A DNA stretch of 64,000 nt from the NCBI GenBank assembly GCA_026826555.1, contig JAKSZT010053994.1:1977742-2041741 (forward strand), read 5' to 3'. The stretch comes from Tolypeutes matacus. Lineage: Eukaryota; Chordata; Mammalia; Cingulata; Chlamyphoridae. Every line of letters begins with the position of its first letter. Within the stretch, counting starts at the first letter, position 1. Positions 49,150 through 59,523 of the stretch are shown here, piece after piece. The translations under genes and the position numbers were made by a program. Under the pieces are notes generated by a model. The model saw only the letters and a list, made by a program, of their open reading frames with translations. It did not search any database and was not told the DNA's origin.

Positions 49150-51030
49150 TTGTAATTTTTGTTGCCCACTAGTCATCCTTTTATCTTGATGGGTTTATTC
49201 AGTTGATTAGCTTCTCTCTCTGCTCTAGAGTTTTATTTAGCTGGTGGTTCTGGGTGTTTGTTAAGTTTTCTCTTTGACACTTTTTCTTCTTATTTTATTT
49301 CCTTGCTTCTTTCTATGTTCCCTTGAAGGCAAAATATTAGGGCCAGAAAATTTGAAAGATGTGAGAAAGGAAGAAGGATTATAGTAATATTGATAAAAGT
49401 TAGAAGAGGGGCCAAATAAGACTTAGTGGAATGAATATTTAACTCATGTAGGCAGTGTAGAGTAATAGGTAAAAAAAAAAGTGGAGTACCTACAATAGTC
49501 TGGGAAACCAAATAGAGGAATATATATATAATGATTTAGAAGCCTAGAATGATGAGGGGGAAGAGAAGGAGTAAAGAAAGGGATGAAAGGAAAAAGTTAA
49601 TATTAGTAAAAGAAGAAGAAGAAGAAGAAGAAGAAGAAGAAGAAGAAGAAGAAAACAAAATAGAATAGAAATTGACACCCTCAAGTTGTGAGCAAATGAA
49701 AAAATGAGATTTATAAGAACTACAACAGAAAGCAGAATGTAGAAAGATGAAGGAAGGATAAAAGATATCTTGGGATACAAAATCAATATAGACAGAGAAT
49801 GGGAAATCACTGAAGAAGAAGCACAGCAAAGAAGAGACAAGCTAGCACCACCTAATTAAAAAAAGATGAAAGAAAAAAGAAAGGGGGGAGGAAAGAGGAA
49901 TGAAAAGCAAGAGACAGCAAATAAACAGAGAAAAACCAAACAACCACCCAGGCAAGCAGTCAAACAAAGCTAAGGAGGAACATTGTTCCTTCTAGGGTCC
50001 TTGTGTAAACTCTCAGCCTGCTTGTGTTTATCAATCAATTTCCCTCCAGATTCTATTTCCAGAGTTTGAAGCAGATTTTAGCTTTTAAACTAAATTAAAA
50101 AGAAGTATTCATTTTTCACTTTTTAAAGTGACTCTCTTCTTTTTTATCTGGCAAAATATGGGACCCAAAATAAGTCCTCTTCTAGACCACCCCTTCACCG
50201 GGGGACCCTAACTAGGCTTGTGGAAACTACTGAAGCACTTCCCACTTCCTGGCTTCCCCAGGGGAGCTGAAACTCTGATGCTTGTCAGTACAGAGCAATA
50301 CAATTGGCTGACTCCACCCCGTCTGGAGCCGAGCTTCAGTGTCATTGAGCTGATGTGTAAATGAGGCTTCCTCAGTAGATTCACCTCTTCCCTCAGCCTG
50401 GCGCTGCTTCAAGCTGGCTTATCTGCTCCCCAAAGCTATGAGGAGGTCTGGGCAGCCAAACTAATGGTAAATAATCCCCTCTCCACCTTCTGTCAGAACC
50501 CTCCTTCTCTCAGAGAATGCTCCCTGTCCCCAGCTGGCGGGGTTTGGGGCTTATCCCTGGGCAGCTAGGTAAATCAACTTCCTCAGCAGATTTAACCCTC
50601 CCCTCTGCCAAGTGTTGATTCAATCCAGCTATTTTGTTCACCCAAGCTGTTAGAGGTTCCAGGCAGCCAAATCCACAGAAAGGAAAGCCCTCTCATTCCT
50701 TCACCAGAGCACTCCCACTCTTGGAGAATGCTCCCTCTCACCGGGCCCTATCAACGTGTTGCTGGGCAAGAGTCGTGGCTCAAACCAGCATTTTTCTCCA
50801 AGGGTGGGGCTCAGCTGTCTGTGTTAACCACCACAGGCAAGCTTAAAACTCACGAATCTCTACTGATCAGTCCACGCCATTGATCTTCCTGCAGATAGAT
50901 GTCCCAAACTTCTCTGTCTGTGTGCCCACAACACAGACCCCCAAGCAGGACCCTGTCCACAATCCACCAACTTCAGGGAGCTAGTCAGTGAGTGCCCTCC
51001 TAAACTGACACCATCTTGCCTCTCCTGGGG
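49150..51030 (-). other. L1 5'UTR (promoter region) of the full-length L1
   Basis: Lies between the ORF1 start and the 5' end at about 51,030. The 50,220-51,010 part is GC-richer and holds two imperfect tandem units about 211 bp apart (starting CCTCAG at 50,370 and 50,581), each containing (A/G)GGCAGCCAAA and GAGAATGCTCCCT. A (GAA)n tract lies at about 49,609-49,653. Confidence 0.65.
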
Positions 51031-51469
51031 CAAATATTTTTAAATTACTTCAAATGTATGGAGACAATATTGGCAAGAGTGGGAAATGCATGACCAAAGC
51101 TTATATACTCAAATAGGAAAAGTAGGACTTTGCATTTGTATTTTACTAATCATAAAATAAATTACAAATTTATGAATGCTATAGTGCTATGGAAAACTAA
51201 ATATGTATATATGTATTATATTAAGCATTTTGGATGGTGTATAGAGATTTGAAGATTATTTCTCATAATGTAGTATTAAAGTACAAATATGTAGAAAATA
51301 TGCAAGTATAAATGATAATCTGAATGTTGAGATAAAAATTAATTTAGCTATTAAACATTACAATAAAAAATGAGAAAAAATATTCATGTTAGAAATACTT
51401 AATTTTCTTGATTGACATAAATTTATGAAAGCTACATTAATTAACACACATGCTTAGAACCAGAAGTAT
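51031..51469. other. Unassigned AT-rich sequence
   Basis: No feature recognised. Confidence 0.5.
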
Positions 51470-52775
51470 ATTTCACACAATGTAATGTTCTCAAGGTTCA
51501 TCCATGTTGACATATTTATATCCCAAGTTCATTTTTTCTTACAGTCAAATAATATTCCATTGTATGTATATACCATATTTTGTTTATCCATTGATTGTTT
51601 GACAGACATTGGTTGTTTCTATCTTCTAGCAATTGTGAATAATGTCACTATGAACATTGTTGTGCAAACGTAAGTTCAGGTCCTTGCTTTCAGTTCTTCT
51701 AATTATATTCCTAGTAGCAGGATTGTGGGATTACATGGCTGTTCTATATTTACCTTCCTGAAGAACTGCCAATGTGTCCTCCAAAGATGATGCAATATTT
51801 TACCTTCCTATAAACATTGAAGGAGTATTCTCATACCTCCACATCCTCTCCAGCACTTGTAGTTTTATTGTTTTTTTTAATTAATTTTTTAATAATTGCC
51901 ATTCTGTAATACATGAAATGATTTATCATTTACATTTCCCTAGTAGCTAATGATGTTGAACATCCTTTCATATGCTTTTTGTCCATTGGTATTTCTTCTT
52001 TAGAAAAAATTCTGTTCAAGTCTTTTCCCACTTTTTAATTGGGTTGCTTGTCTTTTTATCTTTGGGTTGTATAATTTCTTATATAATATGGAGATCAAAC
52101 CCTTAACATATATGTGGTTCCTGAAAATTTTCTCCCAATGAATAGGCTGTCTTTTAATGTTTTTAACAAATTCATTTGAAGTACAAGTGTTTAATTTTGA
52201 GGATGTCCCATTTATCTATTTTTTAAGAATATAGAGATACATGGGAAAATATAACTAATGTAATATATAGAATATAAAATTCTCATATCTTTATAGCATT
52301 GGGAATGCCAAGGGACAATTATGGGGTATGTAAGGTCTTATGGGATTTTTCCTTTTGGAGTAATGAAAATGTTCTGAAAAGGTCTGAGCTTATGACAGCA
52401 CAATTCTGTGTTGCAACTGAAAGTCACTGAATGTACACTTTGAATGTATTGTACAAAGCAGAGGATGTATAACACAGTGAACCCTGTGGTAAATGGTGGA
52501 CTGTTGTTAACACTACAAATATGAGAATGTTCTATCAGAAATATACAAATATACGATATTTATACATGGTGTGAATAATAGGATTGTCTGTGGGAAAAAT
52601 ATGTCAAATATAACATATAGATAGCAGTAATATCATTACATTGTTCTTTCATCATTTGTAACAAACATGTCGTAACAATGTAAGATGTTGGTGGTCAGGT
52701 GATGGAATCCTTTATGGTATACATGATGGTTTGGGTAACTCAGAACTTCTTAAATAAAAAAAGAAAAACACAGAA
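51470..52775 (+). mobile_element. 5'-inverted (twin-primed) L1
   Basis: 51,470-52,228 is the ORF2 C-terminal region on the minus strand (cues TTCATCCATGTTGACA, TATTCCATTGTATGTATATA). From 52,229 to 52,775 the L1 3'UTR follows on the plus strand, ending in an A-rich tail with AATAAA. The inverted part is the piece that normally lies just upstream of the 3'UTR, as twin priming predicts. No clear target duplication. Confidence 0.7.
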
Positions 52776-53027
52776 AAAATTACTTTGGCTAGAATGAAGT
52801 ACAGGGACTTATCATCATGAAACTGGCAGGAGGCATCTCTAGAGGAGGGAAAAGAGTCTTTGGTGGATGTCCTTTTCCATAAATATCTACCCTCTCATAT
52901 TCCTGGACCATAGCATCTATCTGCTAAAGCAACTCATGAACATTTGGAATTAAAAACCACTTTTCTTGAACCCTAATGTCAAAACATAGAATACAGTTAA
53001 TAAAACAATTTTAAAAATATGCTTACA

Positions 53028-53150
53028 TCAATTGGAACAAATGTACCACACCAAAGCAAGGTGTTAATAGTAGGGTGGTATATGGGAACTCTGTGTATTT
53101 AAACATTATTTTTTTTGTAAACACACAATATATCTAATAAAAAAGAAATA
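53028..53150 (+). mobile_element. L1 3'-end fragment
   Basis: CAAATGTACCACACCAAAGC, GGTGTTAATAGTAGGG and CTAATAAAAAAG match L1 3' termini of the type at 17,850-18,000 and 3,880-4,028. Confidence 0.7.
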
Positions 53151-53616
53151 CCATTATAGAGCTTCAGAAATCCATAATATGTAATTTCAGATTGTAGAGA
53201 GAAAATTAAAAGGATGAAGAAATATAACATTATTTTTCCAGTTGGTGCATTTTGCTGAAGTTATACACATATTAGTTCCTTAGTGTTGAAACTATTCTAA
53301 GACAACATTTTACAGAAAAAGACAACTTTTATGGGATTCAATTTTAAGTTATAAAATGACTAATTAATGTAGCTGTCAAAATGCTGGCTCAGGTGATGAG
53401 AATCCAAATTTTAAAAAGCCTATTTCCCTACTGTGTGTTAGGTTTTTACACATGTTTTGTAGGAAATGTGTCATATAATATAAGAAATATCTGATATTCT
53501 GCATGCAAAATCTAAATTCTATTTATTGCTACATTTTATTCTGTAGGTCAGAAGAAGAGACATTCAAAAAGAATTCAAGCCACTCCAATATAGTACAGGG
53601 TCACCAATAGAAGAAC

Positions 53617-53924
53617 TGACATCACAATGGATGGAGAAACATATTACTACACAGAGAAAAGATATAGAATTTTAGCTTCACTAGGGTCATGGCTTCTCCT
53701 TGGTAGGGTGAGTAAATCTATAGCCAATGCAGAGAGATATTTTAAATGCAGCAGCTTTTTCCAGTGTTTGTGTGTCCTGATGGAGAAACCCAATTCCCAT
53801 CCACATGACCAGTGTGTGAGCTGGATGTTATAAAACAGGCCCATCAGGTCTGTCTCCAATGAATATTTAAATATGCCCCAGGCAATAGGGCAAGGAATGT
53901 ACAGGTAGTCCACTTATCTAGTCA
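53617..53924 (-). mobile_element. Candidate LTR of an ERVL-like provirus (left)
   Basis: Clearly homologous (roughly 70% by eye) and in the same orientation as 62,597-62,925. Shared cues are TGACATCACAATGGATGGAG versus TGACACATCACTGGATGAAG at the left and GTAGTCCACTTATCTAGT versus GCAGTCCACATATCTAGT at the right. The minus orientation is set by the internal coding pieces at 59,690-62,150. Ends are tentative. Confidence 0.5.
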
Positions 53925-54750
53925 GTTAGGGTAATCAGAAGATTTCCTTGTGCAACACAACATCTAAGCCCAATATATCCTTTTGTTGGAGTGCCATGTT
54001 GAATGTCTAAATATTTTCAGTTATGTGAGAGTACCAATTGCTAATTTGTCTTCTGAAGGCCTTTATTTTTTTATGGTTGAGAGTTCTGTTTTAAAGCTTT
54101 ATTTTCCAATTTGTTTGGGGGATGATAGGAAGAATTAAAGAACTATGTTCCCATTTTTGGGTGGCTTGCACTGTAAATGGTGTGTCTTGATTTGATTGAA
54201 TTCAGTTGGTTTCTGAAGAAAAGGCATAGATCTTCCTCTAAGACTGCAATCCTGGTCAGAGTATCCAGATGGTGCTTGAAACTTGTACTATACATGGAAT
54301 ATATGACATGGAGACATTAGTGCAATCCAAGTCTAGAGGCAAAGGTGGAATACTGAAAGTGGTTAAGTTCATGTGATAAAAGTTAAATGAAATATTTAAA
54401 AGTGTTGTACAATTAAAGAAGTTTTCTAATTTTATGACAATTAAAGTTGTATAAATAAAAAGTTCATATAAATGCTTTAAAGGTGTACAAAATTGCTGAA
54501 AATTTAATAATGTTTCAGTGTAATATTAAACAAAAGTATACTGTTATTAATCATAATTTTATTTATTTTAAAATATGTGTTATAAAACTACCTCTCTGCC
54601 TAAAAATCAAAAGGCAGGTGCTTTAACTTAAGTTTGTCTGATTTACTCCACCTCTGCTATATATAATAATAATAATAAATAGAAACTAAAATACTAAGCG
54701 CATCAAGGATGTTTTGTAACAAGTTAAAAATAATAAAGTATATTTCAAAA
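53925..54750. other. Unassigned sequence, possibly ERVL internal remnant
   Basis: AT-rich; no coding similarity seen. An AAT microsatellite lies at about 54,661-54,680. Confidence 0.4.
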
Positions 54751-54752
54751 GG

Positions 54753-54885
54753 TGTTGTATTCCTCCCTGGAGGAGCTGGCCACTCTCCCAGGGACTGATG
54801 CATAAACCTTGAAATGTACTGCCCAGGGAGTGTTGTGTTCCTTCCTGGGGAGGCTGGCCCCTTCCTCAGGAATTAACAAAATACT
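54753..54885 (+). repeat. Imperfect 78-bp tandem duplication
   Basis: TGTTGTATTCCTCCCTGGAG at 54,753 and TGTTGTGTTCCTTCCTGGGG at 54,831, each followed by a GGCTGGCC(A/C)C-like block. It marks the left edge of the retroviral pol remnant. Confidence 0.6.
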
Positions 54886-55500
54886 CACAAATTGGCATAT
54901 TATTATTATTAACTTAAAAGATTGTTTTTTACTATTCCTCTTAATCCAAATGATAAAGAAAAATTTGCGTTTACTATTCCTTCTATTAATCATTCAGCTC
55001 CTACTGAATGGTATCAGTTCAAAGTTTTACCTTAGAGAATGATAACCAGTCCTACCTACATTATGTCAATCCTTTATTCACATTCCATTACAAATTTTAC
55101 AAAAACAATTTCCTGAGGCTATGATTATTCATTATATGGATAATATTCTTTTTGCCACTGAGCAATCTTAAGAGCTGAAACAATCATTTCAGCTGGCTAA
55201 AGAAATTCTTCCTCAACATGGGTTGCAAATAGCAGAAGAAAAAATTCAAAAACAGGTTCCTTTTCAATATTTAGGTCATACTATTAATAGAAATATTATA
55301 ACTCCACAAGAAGCCCAGTTTCGAACTGATAATTTATGTACTTCAAATGATTTTCAAAAATTACTGCGTGATATTAATTGGGTATGGCCTACTTTAAAAA
55401 TTCCAAATTATGCTTTACCCTAACAAAAAACCCTGACTTAAATAGTCCTCGCATTTTAAGCCCAGAAGCAAAAGAAGAGTTAAATGGCTGGAAAAAGAGT
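54886..55500 (+). pseudogene. pol: Class II (betaretrovirus-like) reverse transcriptase remnant
   Basis: The palm starts with an [13 protein letters not shown] segment at about 54,900, where the family's first catalytic Asp reads Asn. It continues [10 protein letters not shown] and FKVLP, then a stop. After a frameshift comes IIHYMDNILFA at 55,124-55,155, the YMDD box with its second Asp replaced by Asn (55,133-55,144). The thumb/connection follows with NDFQKLLRDINW at about 55,346 and PRILSPEAKEELNGW. Three lesions (two catalytic residues, stops, frameshifts) make it inactive. The N-terminal part of RT, protease, gag and 5' LTR are all absent to the left, so the element is 5'-truncated. The wording of the motifs places it with betaretroviruses/HERV-K-like class II elements. 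Confidence 0.85.
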
Positions 55501-56240
55501 ACAAAATAGCCAACTAACAAAGATAACTGTAAATCTTCCAATTTCTCTTTTAATATTTCCATCTTGCCATTCCCCTACTAGGGATACTTTAACAAGAAGA
55601 TGGCATAATAAAATAGATATTCCTACCCAACAAAGATACAAAAAAACTTCTGATTATCATAAACTTACACATATTAATGCTTCTGGCTTACGTCATAAAT
55701 ATCCCCACTTAACAATAAAAGAAAGTAAGAGGATTGTTAGACAATGTCCTACTTGTGGGTCCATAAATGCCCCCACTTTCTCTCCAGGAACTAATCCCCG
55801 TGGAGAACATCCTAATGAAATTTGGCAAATGGATGTCACACATGTGCCTTCTTTTGGCCACCTTCAGGATGTGCATGTAATGGAACAAGCGATAGTAAAA
55901 AAAAGTAATCACTTATTAAACTTAATGTTGCAAAAACAAAATGGGAGAGATGGAGGAGAGTCTGCTAGGGACAGACTGTCTAACGCATTGCTTACCTTAA
56001 ATTTTCTTAATAGACAACAAATTTCTAATGCCACAGCAGCAGAAAGACATTGAGAGGTTAAAAAAAAAAAAAAAAAAAAGGAATGAAAATAAAAAATGTG
56101 AACAACCAATATATTGGAAAAATAAAAGAACCAATAAATGGGAAAAAAGGAGAGGTAAACTTTTGGGGCCGAGGTTTTGCTCTTATTACAGAAACAAGAA
56201 AAGAGCAGTGGATCCCCTCCAGAAAAATCAAGTCTAGAGT
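55484..56240 (+). pseudogene. pol: Class II integrase remnant with internal deletions
   Basis: One 189-codon open frame (55,484-56,053) joins pol pieces that are not adjacent in intact viruses. LLIFPSCHSPT, from the RT connection, runs straight into integrase sequence, so RNase H is missing. The zinc-binding domain is seen as HKLTH...CPTC, then the core start IWQMDVTH with the first catalytic Asp. The core then jumps from SFGHLQ to EQAIVKKSN, losing the second Asp; the third catalytic position (Glu in the family) reads Lys. ALLTLNFLN follows. In a shifted frame after an A-run at 56,060-56,079 comes a C-terminal SH3-like piece (WGRGFALI, then WIPSRKIKSR). The in-frame deletions explain why the frame is still open. 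No activity is expected. Confidence 0.85.
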
Positions 56241-57050
56241 TAAAGATGCTGCCAAAACTTAAACTATGGACATGGTGGTTTTACAATGAATTAATTATAG
56301 GTAAAGTATTAGGTCAAGGTAAGATACCACATCATAATTACACTTATTAAACATACATAACCAACTCATCTCTTCTAGAGCTGTTAATTTGGAGCAATGA
56401 GTCTTACCCGATTTATCTTAATCAAGCTCACCATTTCCCAGAACCTATAACTTATAACTACCCTTAAAGCCAAAAGAAGAAGGGAAACTTACAGAAAATT
56501 TAACTTTACCTTTTATAAACTGCCCTACTTCTTTGGATATGGTTCTGTATGCATGCAACCTAAAAATCACAGTCAAATTTATGTTCTCATTTTCCCTTCT
56601 TTGCCATATAAATCAGAAAATATGATAAATTTTACATGTCCCTCTCACAACAGACTACTTAATGACAAATAACATATATGTCATAAGCTTACAGAGGTTG
56701 TGTTGTTTGATGATTCCTATAAAATTGTAAAGGATCGGGCCCTTATAGGGATGCCGAAACCTATTAAAAACACAACCATATTTTAATTCATTAATAATTC
56801 AATCATAATCACGAATAACAGTAATCCTTATTTCTGGAATTTTGGTAATACAACATTTACTAACAGCTCAATAAATTGGTAAAATGAAAATACATCCCAC
56901 AACCATGGGACACTAAACTTAATAACATTCAATGTTATTTATAAAAATTATTTTTAGAAACTGTTCCAAACTTTGAAAGGCAAGGCAACAAAACTGATAT
57001 TACTAGTTTAAAAAAAATTTAACTCAATTCCTTACAGTATGTATACAAAA
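56241..57050 (+). pseudogene. env: Class II envelope N-terminal (SU) remnant
   Basis: Immediately after integrase, as in betaretroviruses, comes LWTWWFYNELIIGKVLGQ, then SNESYPIYLNQAHHFPEP. In another frame are KPKEEGKLTENLTLPFINC and PTSLDMVLYAC. The spacing of Pro, Cys and N-glycosylation sites resembles the start of HERV-K/HML-type SU. Stops and frameshifts are frequent and the DNA is very AT-rich, like the pol remnant before it. Nothing of a class II TM subunit follows; sequence of another envelope type takes over. Confidence 0.6.
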
Positions 57051-57107
57051 TCCTCTCAAAACCTGAACCATCAATTATCTCAATATTCAAAATGTTTACT
57101 TCTGTCC

Positions 57108-58704
57108 CAACTCCACCCAGGGGCGTTCATACTACAATCAGCCCTTGCACTACTATTGTGCCTATTGGGGATGTGAAACATTAGCTACTGGATGGTCACC
57201 CCCAATTGCTAACAAGTTCCTCATGATACGATTCACTCCTGCTAGATGCGTTCAGCCCCCTAACCCATCGTGGGGTCTTCCTGCAAACTTCAAAAAACGA
57301 AATGAAAGAAACCTCTGTACAAACCTCACTCTTTCTGTTCAAAACCCTACAGATCCTTCCTAGATCATGGGTTGAACCTGGGGAATCAGGCCATATGTAT
57401 CCGGCTCTGACCCTGGCACACTCCTGCTTATAAAAAAAGGAATTGGCAGAAGTGAATAATGGTCCAATAGGCCCTAATAAAATTCTGTCCCCTCCTTTGC
57501 TCAGTTCTCCTGCCATTCCTCATCGGTCTACAACTGCAACAATAGTGCCTGCTACGCTCAATTTTACCGCTTCTACCCCAAACCCAACCGTCAATAATCC
57601 ACTTTGACAAATAATGCTACCTTTCTTGATCTAAACGCTTCCCACCCCAACCTCACTCGCAATTGCTGGTTATGTCTTTCTGTTACACCCCCCTATTATG
57701 ATGCTATAGCCCTTAATGCCACCTTTAACACTTCCTCTAATAACAATCCCCCACAATGTCAGTGGAACGCAGACAAAACTGGCGGCCGTGACCTTACTAT
57801 CCAATCCGTCCTGCACACCGGACGGTGTGTCGGCAATGCCTTCGGTAACATGTCCACCACCTTAACTAAGTCTTGCCTACTTTTATCCCCTCTGTCTCAA
57901 CATAAATTTTACATTCCCCCTAAAGGGGCAAAATGGCTGTGCTCCTCATCAGGGCTTACCCCCTGTGTGGCCACAGCAGCCCTTAATAGCTCCGGAGAGG
58001 TGTGTGTCTTGGTTGTTGTCCTCCCCTATGTCCTTTACCATCGTGAGGAAAACCTCTATCGGCATTGGGACGATCAGCCTTCTGTTACCATAACTAGACA
58101 AAAAAGAAAAATTATTACTGCTGTTACCATTGCTTCTCTTTTAGGTATTGCCAGACTGGCCACTGGAACCACATCTGCCATCCTCCAACATCAAGATCTC
58201 TCTCACCTAAAAGCCACAGTAGACGAAAACTTAGCCCGCATTAAAACCTCCATCACCCATCTTGAGAAATCCCTTACGTCCCTATCAGAGGTTGTTCTTC
58301 AAAATAAGAGGGGCTTAGACCTACTTTTCCTTAAACAAACAGGGCTTAGTGCCGCACTGGGCGAGGAGTGTTGTTTCTATACTAACCACTCAGGAATAAT
58401 TAAAGATTCCATGGCTAAACTTAGGGAAGGAATAGCAACTCGCAAACGCGAACGAGAGGCCCAAGGAGGCCCTTCTTGGGGATTCAACGAAATCCTCCCA
58501 TATTTCCTCCCTATACTTGGTCCCATAATAACCCTACTTCTTATACTATCTATTGGACCTTGGGCTATAAGAAAATTAATACAGCTAGTTAAGGATCAAA
58601 TTAATTCTTCCCTAAGTAAACCAATTCAAATACATTACCACCAACTTCACCTTGCTGATCAAGGCCTAGCACCAAACATGCTAGAAGATGTCTGCCCTCT
58701 ATAA
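57108..58704 (+). pseudogene. env: Gamma/type-D-like envelope remnant with a 366-codon open 3' part
   Basis: The SU part begins YYCAYWGCETLATGW (57,148) and, after a stop, TWGIRPYVSGSDPG (57,374), a signature of gammaretroviral and type-D SU. A proline-rich stretch follows in another frame (57,460-57,600). From 57,604 to the stop at 58,704 one frame is open; it starts at a TTG, not an ATG. It has the SU CXXC motif CWLC (residues 21-24), a furin-type site RQKR (165-168), a hydrophobic fusion-peptide region (about 169-190), the conserved QNKRGLDLLF region (233-242), then CC at 256-257, a membrane segment (about 297-320) and a 46-residue tail. The first Cys of the CX6CC motif is Ser (codon 58,348-58,350). 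The upstream SU carries a stop and frameshifts, so no complete envelope is encoded. Closest in type to the RD114/type-D interference group. Confidence 0.9.
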
Positions 58705-58877
58705 GTAACAACATCCTCCAACCCTTCCCGCCTATGAGCAGCTGAGTGCGAGGCAAAGCACTGTAAAAAACAGTTAAAAGTGAGTACAGCCTAACTGTTC
58801 TCTGAGAAGCACGCCTCATTAGCACAAGGGCTCGTTCTAACTGAGCAGAATGCTCAATAAAACATTGGGCTGGCTAG

Positions 58878-58996
58878 CCAATGACGGGCAACTAGACTAA
58901 CCCATCAATCAACCTAAGACAGGAACATGGCCTTCTGCTGCCATGTTTCCCAATGACGGGTAAAACTGATCAGGTGCAGCCCCGACCTAAGACAGG
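58878..58996 (+). promoter_or_regulatory. Constitutive-transport-element-like RNA structure
   Basis: Between the env stop and the polypurine tract, CCAATGACGGG occurs at 58,878-58,888 and 58,950-58,960, and CCTAAGACAGG at 58,913-58,923 and 58,986-58,996, all four exact. The stretch 58,924-58,948 can form an apical hairpin with an 8-bp stem (AACATGGC/GCCATGTT), which places the inner pair of motifs opposite each other and the outer pair likewise. Two such internal loops are the hallmark of the type-D retrovirus CTE, which binds the export receptor NXF1 and carries unspliced RNA out of the nucleus. The middle stem pairs poorly. Function here is inferred. Confidence 0.8.
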
Positions 58997-59104
58997 CACA
59001 AACCCTCCCTCGCAAATAGCACATTTGCATATACGAAATCCCTCCTATGATGAGGCCTCTACTTCCCTCAGCTAGCTATACAATAAATAAGGCTCTAATA
59101 AAAC

Positions 59105-59118
59105 AAAAAGGAAAAAGA
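59105..59118 (+). promoter_or_regulatory. Polypurine tract
   Basis: The 14-nt all-purine run AAAAAGGAAAAAGA directly abuts the TG start of the LTR. It is the expected site of plus-strand priming during reverse transcription. Confidence 0.85.
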
Positions 59119-59523
59119 TGTTGGAGGCAGCCAGAAAGAGGTGAAGCTAAAATGGCCGACCGACAACAAAGAACAAGCCTGATCCTATATTTAGCCTTCT
59201 TTGAGGAAGTAGCTCACCCTGCTCCCGCGCGCGCGAAACCTTCCCGCCTTCCACAGATAGCAAACCCTCCCTAGCAACCAACTGTGCCCAATACCAGCCT
59301 GCCATATATGCCTTACATGTACTTCCTCTTTTTTCATGCCCTACCCCCTACACCACCCCTCACCCTACTTATAAAAGGCTGTGCACTTCCTCAATAAATT
59401 AGACCTGCGTACTTACCTCGTCTCCGCGGTGGTCTTTCCTCCATGCGCCCTCCACGCCGTCTGGGCCCCTGAACGCTGGTTGCCACTCAGCGTTCCCGTT
59501 CCGCCAACAAGTGGTTCGGAACA
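59119..59523 (+). mobile_element. 3' LTR of the type-D-like retroviral remnant
   Basis: Begins TGTTGGAGGCAGCC after the polypurine tract and ends near GGTTCGGAACA. TATAAAA at 59,370-59,376 is followed by AATAAA at 59,393-59,398. The cap site would then fall at or beside the polyadenylation signal, so R is only about 10-20 nt, as in betaretroviruses. U3 has a GC-rich block with GCGCGCGCG at about 59,227. The matching 5' LTR is absent, so no divergence date is possible from an LTR pair. Confidence 0.8.

Larger units (their letters stand above)
38206..51030 (-). mobile_element. Apparently full-length L1 LINE, minus strand, with three insertions
   Basis: On the minus strand, 5' to 3': a start reading GAGGCAAGATGG-like at about 51,020, a 5'UTR to about 49,150, ORF1 (about 49,140-45,774), ORF2 (about 45,490-40,723) and a 3'UTR (40,722-38,206). 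Later insertions are 45,954-48,580, 44,474-45,172 and 41,175-41,417. Without them the L1 would be about 9.3 kb, long for an L1, mainly because of the UTRs. All frames are broken. Confidence 0.85.

Noticed and set aside
49609..49653. (GAA)n as a coding poly-Lys/Ser/Glu stretch
   Set aside because: Simple microsatellite in the L1 5'UTR.
57604..57610. Genuine translation start of env
   Set aside because: The frame opens at TTG right after a stop. The first in-frame ATG is about 246 bp further in, so the true start lay in the lost upstream SU.
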